A stretch of DNA of 64,000 bases from contig NC_072457.1 in assembly GCF_027596085.1 (NCBI RefSeq), positions 5,441,629 to 5,505,628 on the forward strand. Direction: 5' to 3'. Under the pieces are notes generated by a model, which was not told where the DNA came from, did not search any database, and was given only the letters and a program-made list of their open reading frames with translations. Origin of the DNA: Anoplopoma fimbria (Eukaryota; Chordata; Actinopteri; Perciformes; Anoplopomatidae). The translations under genes were made by a program, and so were the position numbers. This document shows, in pieces, positions 37,793 to 64,000 of this stretch; positions within the stretch are counted from its first letter, which is position 1; each line of letters starts with the position of its first letter.

Positions 37793-40189
37793 CTTTGTGA
37801 GCAAATTGGCCGTTTTTCAGCCGCTGTGTCTGGATATAAAATGTCACCAGGAGCTGGATGTGTTGTGTGTGTTTTTTTTTTTTTTTCCGCTGCTGTTCGC
37901 TCACTCTCCGCCGCTCTGTTCGTGTCGCTGTCGCGGTCTTCTATTCGTCTCCACCGCTTTATTTACAGTCGCTTCGGGCTGTAAGAGCTCATAAATAACA
38001 ACAACAGAGTCTTGTTTAAATATTACACGTCTTAATGTGTAAAAATCATTCATGAGTGGGGGGTTTTTCCACCGTTTTGAGCGATCTAACCAACGCAGCG
38101 GAAGGTTTTTTACGCACCGTCGGGCGGCAGTGAGACTTCAGCTACTGCGGCTTCTGTGACAGCAGATCCTTCCGCGGACACAAACTAATACACTAAAAAT
38201 ATGAAAAAAAAAAAAATACAAAATCAAAACAGATATTTAACAGCAACAAAACTTATATCAAGATAAATAAAAGCAAAACTGAGTTGTATATATTAAGAAA
38301 TAAATACATAAAACATGTAAATAAAACCCTAAACCATAATTTCATATAAATACAAGTCACAAGCTGGTCACAAATTAATAATAATAAGATTAATTCACTA
38401 TGTGAAGTAAACTGGATACATGTTGATGATATTCAGCATGTTGTTTTTGTTTTCTCTCGTCGAGGTCGGTGTTCCTGCACTGACTCTTAAGGACCAGCAG
38501 GAGGAGACACCGCTCAACAATCTAACATCTAATACTGATCAATTATTTCAGTTTCATTCATTTATTTGGATTTTATTCCCATCAATTATAGAGGATCTTC
38601 ACTATTAAAATGCATTTTATTAAAGCAGTGCAGCCAGTTGTAATCTGTGTATATATAAAGATTATATAATAAATGTATTTCATTTTTTTAATTAATTAAA
38701 ATATTAGTCAAAAGGCCCATTTTACAAATAATTCACATTTACAGTATTATTTATAGTAGGCTACAGGAGCTAAAAGACGAGTTCACCAATGTGACATCTT
38801 CAGTACAGTGGAGTTATTGAAATTTGAGTTTTGGAAAACTCAACAATATTATTCTGCATTTATCCTTTATTTAGAAAAAAAAACCCTTTTTAAGAGGGTT
38901 CATCTGTTTTTTTAAGGGGCTTTATACACATTTTATAAACAATCAAAGCAACAATAGTTAATGTGTCAACACACAAAAACAACAAACATTTAAACAAAGA
39001 CAAAAAAGAAATTTGGTTATAAAAAAAGTGTCAACGTTTTTTTTTAAATCTTCAGTAATAAAATATTTCCTCTGTCTTCATTATTCAACTAAACATTATT
39101 TATTTAACTCTGCTGCAGAGATCTCAAACCCTCATGAACCCCAAATGAAGCTCTGAATACTGATGCGTTCAAGGTCCCGTCAGGCAAAGTGGAGACCTCA
39201 AAGTACACACAGAAGACACTCCTCCTTCCTTTAAAATAAACTTTAATTCTGTGTTAGTCTGAAAAATGTTGTGTTTTAACTTTGATTAAACATATGAAGT
39301 TAACATTAAATCAGCCGTAGTCAATATTCTTTTATATAAATAATGGATCAAATGAATACTCAGTGTGATTGAACATTTAAGACCATCTTATCTGTTTGCA
39401 GACACATTAAATGTCTCTTTTTAGTGGTAAAATGTAGTTTTTTCTCACATTTTCTGCCTGGTCTGGAAGAAAACATAAGATCTGTAAATGTCCGTTACAT
39501 TATCCAGATCAATGTGGTCGCAGTGAACGGGGAGAAGTTTGCTGAAACGTTTTTCAGGCCAAGGACCCCCAAACTGATAGAGAGATGGAGCACGGACCCC
39601 CTACTATATATATTGTATAAAATTATGTTTTATATTAAACTGGGCCTAGTGCCATGTATAAACATACCTTGTTATTGTGAATTCAATACTAGGCTATTCA
39701 AATAATACACAGGTTCATATATTCATGTTTTTACATGTTGCACATTCATCATGTGCAAGGTACAGTGAGTAGGGTAATGCCATTTATAAACATACCTTGT
39801 CAACTGATACCAATATCTTGCAAAAATGATTTGTGGGTGAAGTAAATGTCTTTGTTTCTTCATTTATTTTAATTTTTTTTTACAACGGTATCTTCTTTTC
39901 AAAGAATATTGCAGCATGCGTCCTTGTGTCTGGGATCTTAGTCAGACACAAACATTTGTGGAAAGAAAATTGGGGGGAAAAAATATAAAAAAAATATGAA
40001 AATGTCATTTCATTAATTTCACGACCCCCCTGCAGTACCTCCGCGGACCCCCTAGGGGTCGCGGACCCCCTGTTGAAGACCTCTGCTCTAGAGATCATAA
40101 TGTTTAAATATGTTTTTATGTATTTGGGTGAACTGACCCTTTAATTACAATGACGTGAGTGATGAAGCCCAATGATGTTTACATGCACT
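37793..40189. other. rcor3 promoter side of the rcor3-kcnh1 gap
   Basis: It contains the rcor3 5' UTR and probably its promoter: a moderately CpG-rich stretch at about 37880-38170 with runs such as tcgggcggcag. The remainder is AT-rich and repeat-derived. No further exon was found. Confidence 0.5.
39540..40095. repeat. Interspersed repeat with 'ggaccccc' ends
   Basis: It opens with caggccaaggaccccc and closes with ggaccccctgttgaagacctctg, a terminal sequence common among non-autonomous fish DNA transposons. Borders are approximate. A related end occurs near 28990. Confidence 0.5.
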
Positions 40190-40416
40190 CTCTATGTCTC
40201 TCTACCTGTAGGCGTCTCTCTCTCTCTCTTTCTGTATGTCTCTCTCTCTCTGTCTCACTCTCTCTACATGTAGGTGTCTCTATCTATCTGTCTGTCTCTC
40301 TCTCTCTCTTTCTGTCTGTCTGTCTCCCTCTCTCTGTCTCTCTACCTGTAGGTGTCTCTCTCTCTCTTTCTATCTCTTTCTGTCTGTCTCTCCCTTTCTG
40401 TGTCTCTCTCCCTCTT

Positions 40417-40447
<31 letters not shown>

Positions 40448-40920
40448 GCCTGTAGGCATCTCTCTATCTGTCTGTCTCTCACTATCTCTTTCTGTCTGTC
40501 TCTCTCGCTATCTTCTTGTCTCTCCCTTTCTGTGTGTCTCTCTCTCTCTCTGTCTCTCTACCTGTAGGCGTCTCTCTATCTGTCTGTCTCTCTCTCTCCC
40601 TCTTTCTCTCGATCTCTCTCTCTCACTGTCTCACTCTCTCTGTCTCTCTACCTGTAGGCGTCTCTCTCGCTATCTTTTTCTGTCTCTTTCTGTCCTGTCT
40701 GTCTCTCACTATCTCTTTCTGTCTGGCTCTCTCGCTATCTTCTTGTCTCTCCCTTTCTGTGTCTCTCTCTCTGTCTCTCTCTACCTGTCTGTGTCTCTCT
40801 TCTATCTGTTCTCTCTGCCTGCCTCTCTCTCTTTCTGTCTGTCTTTCTCTCACTGTCTCCCTCTCTCTATCTCTCTACCTGTAGGTGTCTCTCTATCTGT
40901 CTGTCTCTCTCTCCCTTTCT

Positions 40921-40956
<36 letters not shown>

Positions 40957-41640
40957 CTGTAGGCGTCTCTCTATCTATCTGTCTGTCTGTCTCTCTCGCT
41001 ATCTTCTCTGTATCTCCCTTTCTGTGTCTCTCTCTCAGTGTCTCACTCTCTGTCTCTCTACCTGTAGGCGGCTCTCTATCTGTCTGTCTGTCTCTCTCGC
41101 TATCTTCTCTGTCTCTCCCTTTCTATATCTCTCTCTCTCTCACTCTATCTGTCTCTCTGTCTCTCTACATGTAGGCGCCTCTCTATCTGTCTGTCTGTCT
41201 CTCTCGCTATCTTTTTCTGTCTCTCTCTCACAGTCTCCCTCTCTGTCTCTCTACCTGTAGGTGTCTCTCTCTCTCGCTATCTTCTCTGTCTCTCCCTTTC
41301 TGTGCGTCTCTCTCTCTCCCTCTTTCTCTCGATCTCTCTCTCTCTCTACCTGTAGGCGTCTCTCTATCTGTCTGTCTGTCTCTCTCTCTTTCTGTCTCTC
41401 GCTATCTCTCGCTATCTTGTCTCTCTCTCTCTCACTGTCTCACTCTTCCTGTCTCTCTCTGTCTTTGTATCCGTCTCTCCCTCTCTCCCTATTTCCCTTT
41501 CTCTCTCTCCCTGTATGTCATTTTTGTCTTTCCCTCTCTCTTTCTATATCGCTCTCTTTCTTTCTATGTGTCTCTTTCTCTCTCCCTCTCTCTGTCTCAC
41601 TTCTTCGGTCTATCCCTCTTCCCCTTTCTCTCTCTCTCTC
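40190..41640. repeat. Pyrimidine-rich satellite, block A
   Basis: Mostly TCTC/TCTG sequence with a recurring marker ctacctgtaggcg (variants ctacatgtagg and ctgcctgtagg) seen about a dozen times at spacings of roughly 80-110 bp. Very few purine pairs, so the two strands are strongly asymmetric. Open in several frames purely from composition. Confidence 0.92.
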
Positions 41641-42285
41641 TATGTGTATGTATATATCTCTCTCTATGTATCTCTCTCTCTCTATGTATGTATCTCTCTC
41701 TCTCTCTCTGTATGTATCTCTCTCTCTCTCTCTATGTATGTATCTCTCTCTCTCTATGTATGTATCTCTCTCTCTCTCTCTCTGTATGTATGTATCTCTC
41801 TCTCTCTGTATGTATCTCTCTCTCTCTCTCTATGTATGTATCTCTCTCTCTCTATGTATGTATCTATCTATCTCTCTCTCTCTCTCTATGTATCTCTCTC
41901 TCTCTCTCTCTCTCTCTATGTATGTATCTCTCTGTATCTCTCTGTGTATCTCTCTCTCTCTCTATGTATCTCTCTCTCTGTGTGTATCTCTCTCTCTCTC
42001 TCTATGTATCTCTCTCTCTCTATGTATGTGTGTGTATCTCTCTCTCTCTCTATGTATGTATCTCTTTCTCTCTCTCTATGTATGTATCTCTCTCTCTCTA
42101 TGTATGTATCTCTCTCTATATATATATATCTCTCTCTCTATATATATATATCTATGTCTCTATCTCTCTCTCTCTCTATGTATCTCTCTCTATATATATA
42201 TATATCTCTCTCTCTATATATATATATATATATGTATCTCTCTATCTCTATGTATGCATCTCTCTCTCTCTCTCTCTCTCTCTCG
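41641..42285. repeat. Pyrimidine-rich satellite, block B
   Basis: (TC)n runs punctuated by tatgtatgtatc, with short (TA)n stretches between 42115 and 42233. The transition from block A is abrupt. Confidence 0.92.
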
Positions 42286-43849
42286 CAGTGTCCTATACTC
42301 TCTCTCTCTCTATGTATGTATCTCTCTCTCTCTCTCTCTCACAGTGTCCTATACTCTCTCTCTCTCTCTATGTATCTCTCTCTCTCTCTCTCACAGTGTC
42401 CTATACTCTCTCTCTCTATGTATGTATATCTCTCTCTCTCTCTCACAGTGTCCTATACTCTCTCTCTCTATGTATATATCTCTCTCTCTCACAGTGTCCT
42501 ATACTCTCTCTCTCTGTATATCTCTCTCTCTCTCTCTCAGTGTCCTATACTCTCTCTCTCTATGTATCTCTCTCTCTCTCTCTCACAGTGTCCTATACTC
42601 TCTCTCTCTATGTATATCTCTCTCTCTCACAGTGTCCTATACTCTCTCTCTCTATGTATCTCTCTCTCTCTATGTATATCTCTCTCTCACAGTGTCCTAT
42701 ACTCTCTCTCTCTCTCTCTCACAGTGTCCTATACTCTCTCTCTCTCTCTCTCTCTCTCTCAGTGTCCTATACTCTCTCTATGTATATATCTCTCTCTTTC
42801 TCTCTCTCACAGTGTCCTATACTCTCTCTATCACAGTGTCCTATACTCTCTCTCTCTCTATGTATCTCTCTCTCTCTCACAGTGTCCTATACTCTCTCTC
42901 TCTCTCACAGTGTCCTATACTCTCTCTCTCTCACAGTGTCCTATACTCTCTCTCTCTATGTATGTATATATCTCTCTCTCTCACAGTGTCCTATACTCTC
43001 TCACTCTATGTGTCCTCTCTCTCTCTCTCTATGTATGTCTCTCTCTCTCTCACAGTGTCCTATACTCTCTCTCTCTCTCTCTCACAGTGTCCTATACTCT
43101 CTCTCTCTCTCCTATACTCTCTCTCTCTATGTATCGCTCTCTCTCTCTCACAGTGTCCTATACTCTCTCTCTCTCTCACAGTGTCCTATACTCTCTCTCT
43201 CTCTCACAGTGTCCTATACTCTCTCTCTCTCTCTCACAGTGTCCTATACTCTCTCTCTCTCTCTCACAGTGTCCTATACTCTCTCTCTCTCTGTATGTAT
43301 CTCTCTCTCTCACAGTGTCCTATCTCTCTCTCTCTCTCTCACAGTGTATATACTCTCTCTCTCTCACAGTGTCCTATACTCTCTCTCTCTATGTATGTAT
43401 CTCTCTCTCTCTCTCTCTCTCACAGTGTCCTATACTCTCTCTCTCTCTCACAGTGTCCTATACTCTCTCTCTCTCTCACAGTGTCCTATACTCTCTCTCT
43501 CTCTCACAGTGTCCTATACTCTCTCTCTCTCACAGTGTCCTATACTCTCTCTCTCTCTGTCCTATACTCTCTCTCTCTCACGGTGTCCTATACTCTCTCT
43601 CTCTCTCAGTGTCCTATACTCTCTCTCTCTCTCACAGTGTCCTATACTCTCTCTCTCTACAGTGTCCTATACTCTCTCTCTCTCTCACAGTGTCCTATAC
43701 TCTCTCTCTCTCTCTCTCAGTGTCCTATACTCTCTCTATCACAGTGTCCTATACTCTCTCTCTCTCACAGTGTCCTATACTCTCTCTCTCTCTCTCTCTC
43801 TCTCACAGTGTCCTATACTCTCTCTCTCTCTCTCTCTCAGTGTCCTATA

Positions 43850-43881
<32 letters not shown>

Positions 43882-43894
43882 GTGTCCTATACTC

Positions 43895-43933
<39 letters not shown>

Positions 43934-44096
43934 GTGTCCTATACTCTCTCTCTCTCTCACAGTGTCCTATACTCTCTCTCTCTCACAGTGTCCTATACTC
44001 TCTCTCTCTCTCTCTCTCTCTCTCACAGTGTCCTATACTCTCTCTCTCTCTCACAGTGTCCTATACTCTCTCTCTCTCTCTCTCTCACAGTGTCCT

Positions 44097-44135
<39 letters not shown>

Positions 44136-44153
44136 GTCCTATACTCTCTCTAT
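42286..44153. repeat. Pyrimidine-rich satellite, block C, cacagtgtcctatac array
   Basis: Several dozen copies of cacagtgtcctatactc are separated by (TC)n of variable length, giving a unit of roughly 24-40 bp. The 17-bp marker is nearly invariant while the TC spacer varies. Some copies are interrupted by tatgtat pieces from block B. The array stops about 200 bp before the kcnh1 start codon. Confidence 0.95.
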
Positions 44154-44312
44154 CACAGCCTCCCCGTTCCGCTCATCATCGGAGCTCGTGCTGCAACCAT
44201 CTGCCAGTAACGAGCCTGCTGAGCGCGCACAAGAGAGCGAGCGAGCGCACGAGAGAGAGCGCGCGAGGCTCCTTACTCCACAGCGCGCCTCTGCTCTCGC
44301 GCAGCATCAGCC

Positions 44313-44318
44313 ATGTGA
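44313..44318 (+). promoter_or_regulatory. Start-stop upstream ORF (ATGTGA) in kcnh1 leader
   Basis: An ATG followed immediately by TGA lies 40 bases before the kcnh1 start codon, in the sequence cagccATGTGAgc (G at -3). Minimal start-stop uORFs can hold ribosomes and lower downstream initiation. Whether the transcript includes it depends on the unmapped start site. Confidence 0.5.
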
Positions 44319-44358
44319 GCGGCGGGAAGCAGCAGCCTGTGTCTCGCGCTGCGGTGGG

Positions 44359-60429
<16,071 letters not shown>

Positions 60430-63400
60430 GTCGGTGGACTTTTATTCGTCTCTTAGATACAATATACCAGCTTCCATAAACAACAGTTAGAGTGCAGTAC
60501 ATTCATAGAGTTTTGCGTCACTTGATCAGAATAAGATATAGTTTCATTGCAAAGTAGGTTTGCACATACAAGGAATTTGCCTTGGTGATTTGGTGCATAA
60601 CTATGCAAATATACAAGAAATGCATAAAAATGATAAGTTTTTTAAATTGTAAGACCTTTTACAGTTTTGTGCAAAAATCCTCAGTGTAAAGTACAAAAAG
60701 TACAACAATTATTTCCATGGTGGGAGACTGTAAAGATGAGTCAATTGACACTTACAGCACATGCTGGACGTGGTACACAGACTGAAGATGAGGTCCAGGT
60801 ACGCTGGTCAGGATGTGCAAATTCAATAAAACTCCTCGTTTCTCTGGAGAGTTGATACGCGTCAATTTGCAATGACAGGTGTCAGTGTTTTCTGCCCTTT
60901 CAAACTGCAAAAAACAATTATGTGCTTTAGTCAGGTCAACATAAATCCAAATTTATAAGTTATATAATTTGAACATTAAAAGGTGGTATTTGCAAATTAT
61001 CCAAATCAACATACTTTCAAATCCTATGAAATCCACAAATGATCATATCCTATTATTTGATTAATTTTCATGAGAATTTAAAACCGTATTATTGTCATCA
61101 GTAATAATCAGAAACGGTTCAGCATTGTCTGACAGTTTTGGAGATATATCTGGGATGGATCATTTTGGTTGAGGTTAGGTTTAAAGTACAAGTCCGGTGA
61201 TATTCCATGTGCAGATACAAACCAACAGTGCATATCAGAATCAGATTCAATTTTACATCGCTTTGTCGTTTTGATGCATAACAACAAATATGCTAAGAGC
61301 TAAAATGCAAGTACAGTACTGCAAAAGTCAAGAAACATAAATACAAAAATGAACAATGAAATCCAACAGAATATTATAAAAATATGTACCCTATATCTGT
61401 TTTTACAGATTTTTGCAGGGATGTGCAAGATATTGACCAATATATCAATTAACAAGTACTATGTGTGGATCAAAGCATGATGTTTCTTCTTCCTCTGAGC
61501 CATAGAGCTCTATTGTTTTCCAAAAACTGTGAGAACACATCGAGGAGACCCACTGTTTCACTGGTTAACATGTTCGTTCATCACCATGAACACACACACT
61601 GCAGTTTATTTTGACTCAATCACACACACACACCGTCCTGCTGCCACAAACACTCGCTAGAGCACCAAATGTGGATTAATTCGCCGCTGAAAATAGTCCC
61701 AAGCAAATGCACCATTTCCTCCTATTTGTGTGATTTAAAAACTACAGTGACCAGCTGTTTTAGGAAATGATTGAAGCCTTTTTCCAAACATGAAACTATA
61801 TGTTTGCGTTTTTAGAGATTTACGTCTTCCCTAATCGGAACGTCTTCAGAGACGGACTAAAACACTGTAGCTTTGATTTATTAACAACAACATGCATCTT
61901 TAATATCGGCTATTATGCATGTGTGTGTCCCTGTGAGTGAGTTTCAAGTCTCTACAGTTTTACATATTTTCAAACCGACAGCTGCCTGTGAGGAGAGCCA
62001 TTCATATTCAGAATCATCAGGATCAACACCGATCCTAAAGTGAGCTGTTGTGCAGCCACAGTCCGTCCAGCTGAGGCATGAAATTAAAGAGGATGCAGCG
62101 TGACTGCAGGAGTCTAATCGAGATGATGGAGTGGACTGTTTTACATTAAACCAATGACTCCACGGGAGGTAATGACTCCTATAGTTGCAGAGAGGAAAAA
62201 AAAAAAAAGGTCATGACTGAGCACCGCTGAACTGCTGACATGTCACTAATGTGAAACCGCCAGCGGAGCAACAAGAATGTATATATTAAATAAAAGTTGT
62301 TTTACTACAGCCTAAACTACATCACTGGTGTGGTATTCAGAGTAGATGGTAGTAGTGCTGACACTTTTTGGTCGGTTGGTTGGTAGATATGTTTTTGTCC
62401 GACCAAATTTTCAATGAAAGGACAGTAGCTGGTGTAAAAAGTGGAAAAGCGCTTCTTAATCCATTGATTTTGGGTCAGGAGGGTCCTGTGAGAGAGAAAT
62501 CAACAGTTCATGTCTTAAATCAAAGGTTACTTGTTTTGCTGCTATTCAACAATAAAGAACACCATTTTTAACAATTGTTTATTAAGCTTAGATCTTCCAA
62601 ATACTGTGGATGAAGGAGAGAACACAGTCAGGTCTGTGGATTACTGAACTAAACAGTTTTTTCATGAAGTTATTCAGTTATTTCATCGTGACGAGAAATG
62701 GATAAGACCATAAATGTACGTTCTGATAACTTCTATTACAATCACAACTAAATTTAATAAGAATTCTCAGAGCTCAAGTTTACATCTTCAGAAGTCTTGT
62801 TTATCTCACCAACAGTAGAGTACAGTTTACTCTAGTAGAAGGCAAAGAGAAGAAGCTGAGAGCACAAATGTTTATTTTGTTGCTTAAATAATGACTTAAA
62901 GCTCCCTGTTGAGATGCTGTTTACATGCACTGTTACTCAACAAAACACACTGTGGGTGGTTGAATGCACTTCCTCGTGAAATATTTAATAAAACTAAAAA
63001 AATCCTGCAAGAAATAAGAACAGAGGAAAATAAGTGAGGGAAATGAGAGGAATAAATGAGGAATTATTTCCATTTGATTTGATAGTTGACAATGCAGATC
63101 TGACAGGACATGATACGTAACATTATGATCAGTGTCTTTAAACCCCTGTCTCACCAAAATCCTCCTACACACTCTGACTGGAGACAATTTGGAAAGCAAA
63201 ATACAAAACAGTCATCAAGTTTATGTGTTCAGATCAAAGGAATAAGTCCTGATCATCACAAATAAACCTGAGCCAACCATTATCATCACCGGACAATTCT
63301 CTTTGTCATAGCAAGAGGACAAAGCTTTGTTTTGTCATGATATAATGATGTCGTGATCATGGGGAAACAAAAAAAAGACTGGACATAATTTAATCCTGCC

Positions 63401-63439
63401 CTCTGTGGGCTTCCGTACAGAAGAGGAAAAACAAAGTTG
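60430..63439. other. kcnh1 intron 6, no exon seen
   Basis: No continuation of the channel (S4 region) was found. The alternative insert exon known from the longer mammalian isoform was not recognised either. A repeat fragment beginning atcagaatcagattcaattt is at 61230-61320. Confidence 0.55.
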
Positions 63440-63730
63440 TTGAGTGAAAGGAGGTGAAGTGTCAGTGGGGGGGGGGTTTAACCCCTCGCTTTCAGCCCAT
63501 CAGGGGGTGAAATCAACCTATTCATCCAGCCTTTTGGTCGCGGTGTTGACGGCTCAGCATCTCCGAGCTCCAGCGGTGAGGGCTGCTTATGGAGGAGCGG
63601 TGCATTGTGGGTGTTTCCCCAGCGAGGAAACGGTGTTGTTGACGAGGGAGGAGCTGGAGAGGAGCGGCTGTCAAACGCGTCTCCGTGGGCGGCCGAGCTG
63701 CTGCAGCTGCTGCATGTTTCATACATGTTT
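63440..63730. other. CpG- and GC-rich patch in kcnh1 intron 6
   Basis: About 290 bp with clearly higher GC and CpG than the flanking intron (ggtcgcggtg, cgacgagg, aacgcgtctccgtgggcggccg). Short open frames here have no recognisable homology. It could be an internal CpG island or a chance patch. Confidence 0.4.
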
Positions 63731-63927
63731 ATGAATCTTTCATATCGACTTCATCCATCCTGACTTTAAAAAGGCACCGGTGGAGAGTGGAGGAGGATGT
63801 AGGAGCAGGTCATGAATACAATCAATGAGTCAAGATTACATGATCTACAGTCTGATGTTTGACTTTATACCGTGACCTCTGCAGGGGTGGAGGAACTCGG
63901 ATCCTTTGTAAGATTGCAATAATGATT

Positions 63928-64000
63928 TAAAGTGGCCCTATTATGCTTTTCCACTTTTTCCCTCTCCTTCAGTGTGTTAATATATATTCTTGTACATGTA
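63928..64000. repeat. End of a DNA-transposon-like repeat, cut by the window
   Basis: It begins taaagtggccctattatgct, a terminus I know from abundant non-autonomous fish elements. The rest lies beyond the window. Confidence 0.55.

Noticed and set aside
37793..37804. Upstream in-frame ATG for rcor3 (MLTKMPGMM)
   Set aside because: Family proteins begin MPGMM; the upstream ATG is possible but has less support.

Overview
The window is nuclear DNA from a teleost fish. It has multi-exon vertebrate genes with GT-AG introns, a Tc1-like transposon, an L1-type LINE, many short interspersed repeats and long microsatellites. All gene models below were read by eye, joining exons at splice sites that keep the frame; no alignment or database search was run.

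Layout from left to right. Positions 3-38 may be the last codons of an unidentified + strand gene. A minus-strand gene of 8 coding exons (4410-9051) encodes a 384-residue creatine-kinase family protein that lacks several catalytic residues, including the reactive cysteine. A nearly full-length L1-type LINE (9443-15170, minus) with a 15-bp target-site duplication lies just upstream of it. Next is traf5 (17611-23928, minus, 10 coding exons, 580 aa). Then rcor3 (28578-37792, minus, 12 coding exons, 552 aa). A promoter-containing gap of about 6.5 kb separates rcor3 from the divergently transcribed kcnh1 (+), which starts at 44359. Six kcnh1 exons are present (315 codons, as far as transmembrane segment S3) and the gene runs off the right edge. 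The order traf5-rcor3-kcnh1 matches the vertebrate arrangement known from human 1q32, which supports the gene names.

The repeats are the most unusual part. About 4 kb of pyrimidine-rich satellite (40190-44153) ends about 200 bp before the kcnh1 start codon. Kcnh1 intron 1 holds an AT-rich satellite of roughly 190-bp units (44555-47880), split by a 1600-bp Tc1 element. The LINE carries its own minisatellite inside the coiled-coil region of ORF1, and a second retroelement tail is nested in it.

The genes do not form one pathway. TRAF5 is a TNF-receptor signalling adaptor. RCOR3 is a CoREST-type chromatin corepressor that binds LSD1 and HDACs. KCNH1 is the Eag1 voltage-gated potassium channel. 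The creatine-kinase-like protein is the least expected gene and the best candidate for new biology.
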